Below, piece by piece: positions 17,427 through 24,942 of a stretch of DNA of 64,000 nt. Within the stretch, counting starts at the first letter, position 1, and each line of letters starts with the position of its first letter. The DNA is from Psychrobacillus glaciei (GTDB taxonomy: Bacteria > Bacillota > Bacilli > Bacillales_A > Planococcaceae): positions 186,001 through 250,000 of the forward strand of contig NZ_CP031223.1 in NCBI RefSeq assembly GCF_008973485.1, read 5' to 3'. The translations under genes and the position numbers were made by a program. The notes under the pieces are model-generated. The model searched no databases, had not been told where the DNA came from, and worked only from the letters and a program-made list of their open reading frames with translations.

Positions 17427-17463
17427 TAAAAACAGTGTCTCTTTTCGTAGAGCACTGTTTTTT
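17427..17463 (+). terminator. Terminator after the DUF1992 gene
   Basis: AAAACAGTG-t-CTC pairs with GAGCACTGTTTT (one bulge) and runs into a T-tract, ending the 15470-17422 cluster. Confidence 0.8.
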
Positions 17464-17466
17464 ATA

Positions 17467-17496
17467 TTGACGAGATGTTATCTATTAATTTAAGAT
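17467..17496 (+). promoter_or_regulatory. Promoter candidate of the solo bioY
   Basis: TTGACG (17467-17472), an 18-nt spacer and TAAGAT (17491-17496). The predicted start falls inside the BirA-type operator just downstream. Confidence 0.5.
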
Positions 17497-17500
17497 ACAA

Positions 17501-17534
17501 TTGAGTTAACTAGTTATTATTGTGTGTTTACTTA
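17501..17534 (+). promoter_or_regulatory. BirA-type biotin operator
   Basis: The inverted arms TTGAGTTAAC and TGTTTACTTA flank 14 nt. Counted from the cores, GTTAAC and GTTTAC are 15 nt apart, the spacing of Bacillus BirA sites (TTGTTAAC near-palindromes). It lies 22 bp before the bioY start and over the predicted transcription start, as expected for biotin-dependent repression by BirA. The right arm is imperfect. Confidence 0.65.
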
Positions 17535-17555
17535 TTTAACTTAGGGGGAAATAGA

Positions 17556-18095
17556 ATGAGAAATGAACGATTGAAAATGATGATTGTAGCTGCGCTATTC
17601 GCTGCAATTATTGCGGTTGCAGCACAGACTATGATTAATATACCACCAGTACCGTTTACGTTAATGACGATTGCAGTCATGCTAACAGTAACTATTCTTG
17701 GGAAAAAATTTGGCACTATAGCAGTGACTATCTATGTATTGATGGGAGTAATTGGTATACCTGTTTTTGCAGGAATGACGAGTGGATTAGGAATTATTAT
17801 AGGCCCAACCGGTGGATATCTCATAGCCATTATACCTGCCGCTTTATTTATAGGGTGGTATCTTGAAAAACTTGGATATACAAAAGTGCATGCAATTATT
17901 GCGAATATAATCGCAGTTTTTATAATATTAATTATTGGAGCAATTTGGTTAAAGTTTGTAGCAGCACTTCCTTGGGATGGGGCTTTTAAAGGAGGTATGC
18001 TCCCATTTATCTTGCCAGATCTTGCAAAAGCGATCGTTGCCGCATTGTTAGCAGTTATCATTAGAACTCGTTTAGTCACTGCAAAATTATTATAA
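17556..18095 (+). CDS. bioY: BioY biotin transporter S-component (solo)
   Basis: Intact 179-residue BioY with about six membrane helices and the family motifs ISVQ-like N-terminal region, TSGLGIIIGPTGGYL and PFILPDLAKAIVAALL. It binds biotin and pairs with an ECF motor; none is adjacent, so it must use a shared module or the one at 4586-7024. The ATG at 17556 has AGGGGG upstream; an earlier in-frame ATG at 17520 would lie inside the operator. Paired with the copy at the window's left edge, this makes two BioY proteins within 18 kb. Confidence 0.93.
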   Translation: MRNERLKMMIVAALFAAIIAVAAQTMINIPPVPFTLMTIAVMLTVTILGKKFGTIAVTIYVLMGVIGIPVFAGMTSGLGIIIGPTGGYLIAIIPAALFIGWYLEKLGYTKVHAIIANIIAVFIILIIGAIWLKFVAALPWDGAFKGGMLPFILPDLAKAIVAALLAVIIRTRLVTAKLL

Positions 18096-18096
18096 A

Positions 18097-18130
18097 AAAC
18101 AAGCTCCGAGTTGTTCGGAGCTTGTTTCTT
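18097..18130 (+). terminator. Terminator of the solo bioY
   Basis: AAACAAGCTCCGA / TCGGAGCTTGTTT (18097-18109 with 18115-18127), 5-nt loop, short U-rich end. Confidence 0.8.
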
Positions 18131-18134
18131 CTTA

Positions 18135-18344
18135 TTAGGGGTATCGTTCTTCACTTAAAGAACGACTTTTGGTGTGGTGGTGATAGTTTTCGTCTTGCAC
18201 TTTCATATTGAGTTCTTCCACTTGAATGGCATCTACGGTTTGCATGTCTTCATGCATATCAAATAGACTTTCTTTTGTAGTTCGTACACCATCTGGATTG
18301 TCCAGAAATGGACCTATAGCATCCTTACGAACTTTATTATTCAT
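18135..18344 (-). CDS. Hypothetical protein, 69 aa
   Basis: A polar, acidic 69-residue protein with no hydrophobic segment. It carries HHHTKSRS near the C-terminus and FLDNPDGVRTTKESLF in the first half. It overlaps the upstream DUF3243 gene by 8 bp, so the two are co-transcribed. No family recognised. Confidence 0.6.
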   Translation of the reverse strand: MNNKVRKDAIGPFLDNPDGVRTTKESLFDMHEDMQTVDAIQVEELNMKVQDENYHHHTKSRSLSEERYP

Positions 18345-18648
18345 TCTTAACCATGTTTAAGAGCATATGGCTAAGTGCATGTTGTTGCTCTTTGTCTCCA
18401 TTTTTCCATAACTCTTGCAGAAGATATTGTTCGCGATTTCGTGGTTCTTCATGCTTCGCTAAATAGCCAGCCACTTTTTCTGTTGCTTTTGCTAATACCT
18501 CTTCACTTAAGCCCATTTTTTCTCCAGCAGTTACTTTGCCTGCCAAATAGGACTTAAAAGAAGAAAAGTTCTTTAAGATTTCTTCTTTTTCTTCTGTACC
18601 GATACTATTTAACTTATTCTCAACGCGTTCCTCTATTTTGTTTCCCAA
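18337..18648 (-). CDS. DUF3243 family protein (YmfJ-like)
   Basis: A 103-residue helical protein. From about residue 25, FSSFKSYLAGKVTAGEKMGL and VAGYLAKHEEPRNREQYLLQ followed by ELWKNGDKEQQHALSHMLLN match the DUF3243 family of Bacillus YmfJ. AGGAGTGAGG precedes the start. It forms a two-gene unit with the downstream 69-residue hypothetical protein. Role unknown. Confidence 0.72.
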   Translation of the reverse strand: MGNKIEERVENKLNSIGTEEKEEILKNFSSFKSYLAGKVTAGEKMGLSEEVLAKATEKVAGYLAKHEEPRNREQYLLQELWKNGDKEQQHALSHMLLNMVKNE

Positions 18649-18729
18649 GCTTCCTCACTCCTTTAAAATTAGACTCTTATTAGCTATTCCCAAAGGATGA
18701 TTAAACATGCATGAAAAAAATTTTAAAAG

Positions 18730-19416
18730 TTAGTTTGGACAGAATCCACATTTTTGTAGTCCAGGAATGTCTTTTGAAAAACAGCATGTTGTTCGGACTG
18801 GGGCGTTTATTAGTTGTGCGGGATTTTTTCCTTTTAAATAATTTGATAAAGACGATTTTGTCGTAAATTTTTTCCACATCTCGTCATCTTGAAGTAGGTT
18901 CCAATCTATTTTAGCTTGCTCAGCAATTACTGGATTATCTAAAAAAACGTAGTAATGCCAAAGCAAATAACCAAACACATTTTCCCAAAGTGTCAAAGGG
19001 GAGATGCTGCATTGTGCTCGAAGTTGTTGGATGATTGGATAGCATTGATGCTCCCAAACAAGTCGAATATCTTCTGCTCGATGTTCTTTTACATTTCGAA
19101 AGTATTCTGCCGGTATATACGTGCTAATTGTCTTGTTGTTATACTCGGTTGTTACAAAAAATTGTAATGATTCAAGTGGTCCATCCCAAATTTCATCATA
19201 CATAGTCATCATATAAAACTGCATGGAAATGAACATTCCAACTCTTCGCATAAAAAAGGATGCAGCAATTGGATCATTCGGTGCTTGGGAAATTAGCTTA
19301 ATCATCGGAAGTGCATTATCCACGTTTTTTGCATGAAAAATGGGTATTCCAGTTGCTTCCAAATAGACGCTGTAATTATTCAGTTGTCGGATTTGATCGT
19401 TCGTTAAAGTTGTCAT
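18730..19416 (-). CDS. FhuF-like siderophore-iron reductase
   Basis: A 228-residue protein ending with the FhuF iron-sulfur motif: Cys-Cys, ten residues, Cys, two residues, Cys (CCFSKDIPGLQKCGFC). In FhuF this binds a [2Fe-2S] cluster and reduces ferric iron of hydroxamate siderophores. The rest is helical, as in the family, with about the usual length. A Fur box lies 46 bp upstream. The ATG at 19416 is preferred; an upstream in-frame TTG (19431) also exists. No ribosome site is visible before either, and a TATACT hexamer ends 7 nt before the ATG, so the message could be leaderless. Confidence 0.8.
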   Translation of the reverse strand: MTTLTNDQIRQLNNYSVYLEATGIPIFHAKNVDNALPMIKLISQAPNDPIAASFFMRRVGMFISMQFYMMTMYDEIWDGPLESLQFFVTTEYNNKTISTYIPAEYFRNVKEHRAEDIRLVWEHQCYPIIQQLRAQCSISPLTLWENVFGYLLWHYYVFLDNPVIAEQAKIDWNLLQDDEMWKKFTTKSSLSNYLKGKNPAQLINAPVRTTCCFSKDIPGLQKCGFCPN

Positions 19417-19447
19417 ACAAGTAGTATACAATTTTTTTAGAAATTAG

Positions 19448-19480
19448 TTGACATTTTAAATGAAAATGATTATCATTACC
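19448..19480 (+). promoter_or_regulatory. Fur box over a strong plus-strand promoter
   Basis: GAAAATGATTATCATTACC (19462-19480) matches the 19-bp Fur box closely. It overlaps TTGACA (19448-19453), 17 nt, TATCAT (19471-19476) on the plus strand, so that Fur with iron would block this promoter. The box also lies upstream of the FhuF-like gene on the minus strand and may control both. Confidence 0.82.
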
Positions 19481-19482
19481 AT

Positions 19483-19628
19483 ATAGAAACTTACTCTTAA
19501 TGTGAGAAGGTTCTTAACAGCGACTTTTCTCCAAATTGTAGCTGATTAATCGCACACTTAACCCCCTCAACGTTGAGTTAGTGCATTCATGTATATCGGT
19601 AGCCAAAAATGGTTGCCGATTTTTTTTG
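19483..19628 (+). ncRNA. Candidate Fur-regulated C-rich small RNA (FsrA-like in design)
   Basis: A transcript of about 145 nt is predicted from the Fur-controlled promoter to a factor-independent terminator (stem 19595-19604 with 19611-19620, then seven T). It has no ORF with a ribosome site. It contains single-stranded-looking C-rich stretches, CTTTTCTCC near 19530 and TAACCCCCTC near 19560, the latter in a hairpin with GTTGAGTTAGTG. Fur control, short length and C-rich pairing loops are the hallmarks of Bacillus FsrA, the functional analogue of RyhB. Identity with FsrA is inference. Confidence 0.6.
19595..19628 (+). terminator. Terminator of the small RNA candidate
   Basis: ATCGGTAGCC / GGTTGCCGAT, a 10-bp stem with two G-U pairs, 6-nt loop and T7. 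Confidence 0.8.
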
Positions 19629-19648
19629 TGAGGATTAATAATTCGATT

Positions 19649-19690
19649 GTTTTGTGCAACTCTTCACTAATTCTGTGCAACCTTTCACTA
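19649..19690. repeat. Degenerate 21-nt tandem array A (two units)
   Basis: TGTGCAAC recurs at 19653 and 19674, exactly 21 nt apart, each followed by TTCACTAA (CTCTTCACTAA and CTTTCACTAA). It sits between the small RNA terminator and the malic enzyme promoter. Confidence 0.6.
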
Positions 19691-19692
19691 AA

Positions 19693-19761
19693 TTGACATT
19701 AAAAAATTTAGTGCCTATAATCTTGAGAATATACAGTTGGGTAGGTATGGAGTACCTACCT
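19693..19761 (+). promoter_or_regulatory. Consensus sigma-A promoter and leader hairpin of malic enzyme
   Basis: TTGACA (19693-19698), exactly 17 nt, TATAAT (19716-19721): a perfect match to the consensus. The predicted transcript begins near 19728 and soon forms the hairpin GTAGGTA-tggag-TACCTAC (19741-19759), well before the ribosome site at 19797. Confidence 0.75.
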
Positions 19762-19810
19762 TTGCTTATAGTAGAGATAGAGGCTACTAAAAATAGAAGG
19801 AGGTAGAAGA

Positions 19811-21016
19811 GTGAAGATGGATTTAAAGACACAAGCATTAAATATGCATCGAAGCTATAAAGGGAAAATGGAGATGATTTCAAAGGTTCCTATAGAAAGT
19901 ATGGTAGATTTGAGTTTAGCTTATTCGCCTGGAGTGGCAGAACCTTGTTTGGAAATAAAAAATAATCCTTCTACCATTTATGACTATACGATGAAAGGTA
20001 ATCTGGTAGGAATTGTGACAGATGGGACAGCCGTTTTAGGATTGGGTGATATCGGACCAAAAGCAGCTTTACCTGTAATGGAAGGCAAGGCAATTTTATT
20101 AAAAAGATTTGCGAATGTCGACGCTTTTCCAATTTGTTTAGATACAAAAGATATAGATGAGATTGTGCAAATTGTAAAAGCATTAAGCCCGACATTTGGA
20201 GCGATAAATTTAGAAGATATTTCAGCTCCTCGATGTTTTGAAATTGAAGACCGTCTTCGTCAAGAACTAAATATACCGGTATTTCATGATGATCAGCATG
20301 GAACAGCTATTGTAGTTGGGGCAGGACTGCAAAATGCAGTAAAGATTGTTCAGAAAGAGATTTCTTTATTAAAAGTAGTGATTAATGGTGCTGGAGCTGC
20401 AGGAATGGCTATCTTAAGAATTCTTCAACAACTTGGGTATCAACAAATTATTATGTGTGATTCAACAGGAATTATTTATGAGGGTCGTGAAGAAGGAATG
20501 AACCCAATTAAAGAAGCTATTGCGAGTACTACGAATCCGCTCGGTTTAAAGGGATCATTAAAAGATGCAATGGATGAAGCTGATGTATTTATCGGTGTTT
20601 CTGTAGCTAATCTTTTAACGAGAGAAATGATTGATGCGATGAAAGTTAATCCTATCATTTTTGCTTTAGCAAATCCGAATCCTGAAATCGCGTATGATTT
20701 AGCGAAAGAGTGGGGTGTCAGAGTTATTGCGACTGGACGTTCTGATCATCCGAACCAAGTGAATAATGTTTTAGCTTTTCCAGGAATTTTCAGAGGAGCA
20801 CTAGATGTACGAGCAACGGATATTAACGAGGAAATGAAGCTAGCTGCCGTTCAAGCAATTGCTTCACTTATTGAAGAGAGTGAACTTCGAGAAGACTACA
20901 TCATTCCGGATGCATTTGATGAAAGAGTAGTAAGTGCGGTTGCAAAAGCCGTTAGTGATGCTGCAATTAAATCGGGTGTCTCGGTTTTATTTCAACAAGA
21001 ATTGAAAGAAGTATAA
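19811..21016 (+). CDS. NAD(P)-dependent malic enzyme
   Basis: A 401-residue malic enzyme that decarboxylates malate to pyruvate. Motifs: the N-terminal LSLAYSPGVAEPC, the catalytic region LGDIGPKAALPVMEGKAILL, metal ligands in LEDISAPRC and FHDDQHGTAI, and a Rossmann loop VINGAGAAGMAI. Length and start fit the short YtsJ-type enzymes rather than the 560-residue forms. The GTG start has AAGGAGG 7 nt upstream. It is transcribed alone from a consensus promoter and ends at a terminator. Cofactor choice cannot be settled by eye. Confidence 0.9.
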   Translation: MKMDLKTQALNMHRSYKGKMEMISKVPIESMVDLSLAYSPGVAEPCLEIKNNPSTIYDYTMKGNLVGIVTDGTAVLGLGDIGPKAALPVMEGKAILLKRFANVDAFPICLDTKDIDEIVQIVKALSPTFGAINLEDISAPRCFEIEDRLRQELNIPVFHDDQHGTAIVVGAGLQNAVKIVQKEISLLKVVINGAGAAGMAILRILQQLGYQQIIMCDSTGIIYEGREEGMNPIKEAIASTTNPLGLKGSLKDAMDEADVFIGVSVANLLTREMIDAMKVNPIIFALANPNPEIAYDLAKEWGVRVIATGRSDHPNQVNNVLAFPGIFRGALDVRATDINEEMKLAAVQAIASLIEESELREDYIIPDAFDERVVSAVAKAVSDAAIKSGVSVLFQQELKEV

Positions 21017-21023
21017 ACATAGC

Positions 21024-21066
21024 AAAACGTTCTAAGAGGAAAGTGCCTCGATGGAACGTTTTTTTA
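21024..21066 (+). terminator. Terminator of malic enzyme
   Basis: AAAACGTTC pairs with GAACGTTTT around an inner GAGG/CCTC stem, then a T-tract. Confidence 0.8.
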
Positions 21067-21127
21067 TTGGAAACTTTTCCTCCGGTCAAACGTAAAATTA
21101 GGTACATGAAGAAAAGAGGGGATTCAA

Positions 21128-21466
21128 ATGGACGTACGCGAATTTTATGTTTCATTATCACCAAAAGCAGCGCTGGACATTTTGCAAGAGTCTATCGTAC
21201 AAGGAAGTATTTCGGGAGCAATTGTAGACGTGTATGAACGTGTTGTTGGCGAGCAGCAAGTCATTGTATGTGTTTTAGAAAAGTATTATATGCGTACAAG
21301 TAATCGTGCTTCATTAACTATCACAATTGACAACTTGGAGAATAATACGAAAGTGCACGCCGCTTCATCCGGTGCAGGGCAAGGCGTATTTCTTCGCTTC
21401 GACTGGGGAGCGGGAGGAAGTTTTGTAAATAATGTGGAAAAAGCGCTAGAAGAATATAGAATATAA
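21128..21466 (+). CDS. DUF6054-like family protein
   Basis: A 112-residue soluble alpha/beta protein. The C-terminal ASSGAGQGVFLRFDWGAGGS resembles the small Firmicutes family DUF6054. The N-terminus EFYVSLSPKAALDILQESI fits too. GAGGGGA lies upstream of the ATG. It stands alone between two terminators. The family has no known function; assignment is from memory of the pattern. Confidence 0.6.
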   Translation: MDVREFYVSLSPKAALDILQESIVQGSISGAIVDVYERVVGEQQVIVCVLEKYYMRTSNRASLTITIDNLENNTKVHAASSGAGQGVFLRFDWGAGGSFVNNVEKALEEYRI

Positions 21467-21468
21467 AT

Positions 21469-21508
21469 AAAAGTGCAGTATTATGATCACTCATAACACT
21501 GCACTTTT
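21469..21508. terminator. Bidirectional terminator
   Basis: AAAAGTGCAGT pairs with ACTGCACTTTT, with an inner TTATGA/TCATAA stem. It serves the convergent DUF6054-like and EamA-type genes. Confidence 0.8.
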
Positions 21509-21510
21509 TA

Positions 21511-22464
21511 TTATTTGGTTTTCAAGGCCTTTTTCGTATTCAAAACTTTCGTATAGTAACTATGTAAAAACATTCCTAGAATAATAACGCCAAGGCCAAT
21601 TAGTGCAATTGGTGCTGGCAAAGGAACATGGAGCAAAAACATTTCGCCAATAATAACGAAAATAATTTCAGTGGACTGGGTTGCTTCTACCGCCGCAAGT
21701 TTACCTTGATGATTCCGAACACGATCCGTTGCCATAAAGAATAAAATGGTTGCGACAACTCCGGAGCTGATAGCGACAATTAAAGATTGAACAACTTGAG
21801 CTAAGGAAGGTAAGCCAACCGTGAAAATCGCATATATTGCCAATAAGATCCAAGAAGGCATCGAAGCAATGGTCATGCCTAAAACGCGCTGAAATGTATC
21901 TAGCCTACCTTCTAAATGTCCCATCATTTTCCGATTTCCTAACGGATAAGCAAATGATGCAACGATTACAGGTAGGATCCCTAAAAAGATCATGTTCATA
22001 TGAACTGATTCTGTATTTGGAATTTGTATAAGAATGATTCCTATTAAAATAACAAGCGATATAAAAAGAGAGACAATTGGAATCTTTTGTTTCATAATTC
22101 GATTCTCGATTTTCAGCGTGAATAATGGTGCAAGGAGAACACCTGCTACAATTGTAAACTGCCACATCCCTGATATTAGCCAGCCTGGTCCGTAAGCAGC
22201 CGCAAAAGTTAGTGGTGCGTAAAATAGCACAAAACCAACGAAGCTCCAAACTAGCCAAGGAAAAGGAGCAGTTTTTAATTCCTTAAACGTTGTAGATAAA
22301 CCTTTTCTATAAAAGACAATGATGAATAAAAAAGGGACCATAAAAAAATATCGGAGGGAAGAGCTCCAAAGCCAGCTTCCTCCCGACATTTCCATTGAAC
22401 GATTAAGTATAAAGGTTACCGCAAAAAATAATGAGGCTAAAACACCAAGTAAAATTTCGCGCAC
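21511..22464 (-). CDS. Multidrug resistance efflux transporter family protein (DMT/EmrE-type)
   Basis: A 317-residue membrane protein with about ten helices of the drug/metabolite transporter superfamily, in the subgroup annotated as multidrug resistance efflux transporter. Features include MREILLGVLASLFFAVTFIL with NRSM at the N-terminus and the second repeat with KLAAVEATQSTEIIFVIIGE. It lies 12 bp downstream of pepT on the same strand, so co-transcription is likely. Substrate unknown. Confidence 0.82.
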   Translation of the reverse strand: MREILLGVLASLFFAVTFILNRSMEMSGGSWLWSSSLRYFFMVPFLFIIVFYRKGLSTTFKELKTAPFPWLVWSFVGFVLFYAPLTFAAAYGPGWLISGMWQFTIVAGVLLAPLFTLKIENRIMKQKIPIVSLFISLVILIGIILIQIPNTESVHMNMIFLGILPVIVASFAYPLGNRKMMGHLEGRLDTFQRVLGMTIASMPSWILLAIYAIFTVGLPSLAQVVQSLIVAISSGVVATILFFMATDRVRNHQGKLAAVEATQSTEIIFVIIGEMFLLHVPLPAPIALIGLGVIILGMFLHSYYTKVLNTKKALKTK

Positions 22465-22476
22465 ATGAGCACCTAC

Positions 22477-23703
22477 TTAAGCTTGTTTTTCGAACGATTG
22501 GATAATGCCTTTAACGACTTCCGTTGCTTTTTCCATCACGTCTACTGAGATGAATTCATATTTCCCGTGATAATTTTCTCCACCTGTAAACACGTTTGGA
22601 GTAGGCATTCCCATGTAAGAAAGCTGAGATCCATCCGTACCGCCGCGAACTGGAATGATAAGTGGTTCGATATCTAATGAAACCATTACATCTCTTGCTA
22701 CATCTACAATTTCCATAACAGGTGTAATTTTTTCACCCATATTATAGTACTGGTCAATTAATTCAACCGAAACAGCATCTTCACCGCATTCTGCATTAAC
22801 TTTTGCTGCAGTATCTAGGAATAATTGCTTTTTCGCTTCAAATTTTTCACGATCATGATCACGAATTATATAGCTAAGTTCTGTTTTCTCCACATCACCA
22901 TTAAAATTCATCAAATGGATAAACCCTTCATAGCCATCTGTTTTTTCGGGAACCGAGTCTGTTGGCATATGGGATTGGAATTTTGTAGCTATTGTAATAG
23001 AGTTCACCATTTTTCCTTTTGCAGAACCGGGATGCACGCTTGTGCCATTCGTTACAACTTTAACACCCGCTGCATTGAAGCTTTCAAATTGCAATTCGCC
23101 AAGTGGACCTCCATCCATCGTATAAGCAAACTTTGCGCCAAATGCTTCCACGTCAAATTTATGTGGACCACGTCCGATTTCTTCATCTGGAGTAAATGCA
23201 ACACGAATTTTTCCGTGTTTTACTTCTGGATTTTGAATGAAGTATTCCATTGCCGTCATAATAATCGCGATACCTGCTTTATCGTCGGCACCTAAAAGTG
23301 TAGTACCATCCGTTGTCAAAAGTGTATGTCCAACGTAATTTTTAAGTTCTGGAAAATCTTTCACAGTCATCACAGTCGATGCATTTAGAGTGATATCTTG
23401 TCCGTCATAGTTATCGATACGTTGAGGATTTACATTTTTACCTGTGTAATCCGTTGCAGTATCAACATGTGCCAAAAATCCAATTGTCGGAAGATCTTTT
23501 TCAGTATTGGAAGGCAATGTAGCAAATAAATAACCGTTTTCATCTAAAGTGATTTCTTCCAACCCTACTTCAGCTAATTCTTTTTCTAATACATGAAGCA
23601 AATCCCATTGTCCAGCAGTCGTTGGACAAGTAATACTTGCTGCATCTGATTGTGTGTCTATTTTTGCGTAGCGTGTTAAACGCTCGATTAATGTTTCTTT
23701 CAT
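22477..23703 (-). CDS. pepT: Peptidase T
   Basis: Zinc tripeptide aminopeptidase of the M20 family, 408 residues, removing N-terminal residues from tripeptides in the cytosol. Metal-binding and catalytic motifs are [25 protein letters not shown] and the His in [10 protein letters not shown] near the C-terminus. Full family length. The start has AAGGGGA upstream. Followed closely by the EmrE-type transporter gene. Confidence 0.95.
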   Translation of the reverse strand: MKETLIERLTRYAKIDTQSDAASITCPTTAGQWDLLHVLEKELAEVGLEEITLDENGYLFATLPSNTEKDLPTIGFLAHVDTATDYTGKNVNPQRIDNYDGQDITLNASTVMTVKDFPELKNYVGHTLLTTDGTTLLGADDKAGIAIIMTAMEYFIQNPEVKHGKIRVAFTPDEEIGRGPHKFDVEAFGAKFAYTMDGGPLGELQFESFNAAGVKVVTNGTSVHPGSAKGKMVNSITIATKFQSHMPTDSVPEKTDGYEGFIHLMNFNGDVEKTELSYIIRDHDREKFEAKKQLFLDTAAKVNAECGEDAVSVELIDQYYNMGEKITPVMEIVDVARDVMVSLDIEPLIIPVRGGTDGSQLSYMGMPTPNVFTGGENYHGKYEFISVDVMEKATEVVKGIIQSFEKQA

Positions 23704-23739
23704 GAGAATAAATCCCCTTTCAAATTATAAAGCATATGC

Positions 23740-24393
23740 TTATTTTAACAGATTCTTTCGATTTGCGGAATAATAGGTATGAATACTATAAGCAAATAAG
23801 AACTGTGCTCCGTAATAGGAAATCATAATAAGGGCATCCGAAAAAGGAACATCTACAATAAATCGATTAATGGCAAGCACTGAATCCGAAAACATAAATA
23901 AAATGGCACCAATAATCGCTAATTTATTAGCTGTTTGAAAAGCATTCCAGCCCATTAACAAAATAACGACAATATAAAGGATAACTGCAAAAGCTAAAAT
24001 AGTTTCTCCACTAGTCCAAAGAGTTCCGGCAATCCAGATAGCCATAGCAATTCCATACACAATCAGAAGTACCGCAGCCCGCTTTGGAATAGTTGCCGTT
24101 TTAATATGACGGAACGCAACGATATACCAAATATGCCCGATTAAAAATGTAATAAGGCCAACAATAAACCAATAAATTAAACCATCCGCAAGCATACATA
24201 TAAATAGTCCAGTCATAATAAGTATTTTATATTTTTTGGACTCTCCAGCAGATTGCTTAAATGCAAGCAAAATAATCAATAGCATTGGGATAAGTTTAAA
24301 TATTATTTTTGTGGATACTGGATCCGCTGGAATGAAGAAAATATAAATAATTGCCATAACCACTGTAAAAATGCTAATAATCTTTTTCCACAT
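23740..24393 (-). CDS. YhhN/TMEM86-family lysoplasmalogenase-like membrane protein
   Basis: A 217-residue protein with about eight transmembrane helices. The family motif is visible as GAILFMFSDSVLAINRF, preceded by GLFICMLADGLIYW. The eukaryotic relative TMEM86 hydrolyses lysoplasmalogen vinyl ethers; the bacterial substrate is generally unproven. GGGGTG lies before the ATG. It is 37 bp downstream of pepT's 5' end and may be in the same transcript. Confidence 0.8.
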   Translation of the reverse strand: MWKKIISIFTVVMAIIYIFFIPADPVSTKIIFKLIPMLLIILLAFKQSAGESKKYKILIMTGLFICMLADGLIYWFIVGLITFLIGHIWYIVAFRHIKTATIPKRAAVLLIVYGIAMAIWIAGTLWTSGETILAFAVILYIVVILLMGWNAFQTANKLAIIGAILFMFSDSVLAINRFIVDVPFSDALIMISYYGAQFLFAYSIHTYYSANRKNLLK

Positions 24394-24466
24394 AAAAATA
24401 ATGACACCCCTTATATTTTAAATTCGTTATTGGTAGAAAATATCCTGCAATAGTATATGCGAATAT

Positions 24467-24504
24467 AAAATAAAAAAAGAACAAGCATTAGTAAATGCTT
24501 GTTC
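24467..24504 (-). terminator. Terminator after the RDD-family gene
   Basis: GAACAAGCATT / AATGCTTGTTC (24479-24489 with 24494-24504). On the minus strand it is followed by a long T-tract. Confidence 0.8.
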
Positions 24505-24513
24505 CATTGTTCT

Positions 24514-24921
24514 TTATTGTTCTAGTGAATTGTAAGTTACATAAGTCCCGGCAATTAAATCGTGAATTGCCCGGTTATCTTTAAGGAGACCTACCATGAA
24601 CGCACTAACAATCAATCCGATTCCAAAAGTGAAAATATATACAAGACCACCAACTACTACGCGCAAAATCATTGCTCCATAACCGAGCTTCGAGCCATCT
24701 ACTTTGGCAATTCGGATACCTAACATCTTCTTTCCAATCGTAAACCCATACCATAAAACGGGAACAATTAAAGTATATAAGATATTTCCAAAGCTAGTAA
24801 TCGGTGTTTCCTCCCAATCACCAGCAAGAAGATAGCTAATAATAGCTAATGGAATCCCGATAATTAAACTATCTAGAAGGCTTGCAGCAAATCGTATCCA
24901 AAAACCGGCAGGATTCTGCAT
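24514..24921 (-). CDS. RDD family membrane protein
   Basis: A 135-residue RDD protein. The N-terminal GFWIRFAASLLDSLIIGIPL carries the Arg and Asp pair of the family, and the second conserved block is GKKMLGIRIAKVDGSKLGYG. Three transmembrane helices. Some RDD proteins act as Na+/H+ antiporters, but for most the function is unknown. A strong AAAGGAGG precedes the ATG. It lies 21 bp after pepF. Confidence 0.85.
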   Translation of the reverse strand: MQNPAGFWIRFAASLLDSLIIGIPLAIISYLLAGDWEETPITSFGNILYTLIVPVLWYGFTIGKKMLGIRIAKVDGSKLGYGAMILRVVVGGLVYIFTFGIGLIVSAFMVGLLKDNRAIHDLIAGTYVTYNSLEQ

Positions 24922-24942
24922 GTTAGAACCTCCTTTCTTTGT

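Noticed and set aside
17520-17555. Upstream ATG start for the solo BioY
   Set aside because: It lies within the BirA-type operator, has no ribosome site, and adds residues that BioY proteins lack.
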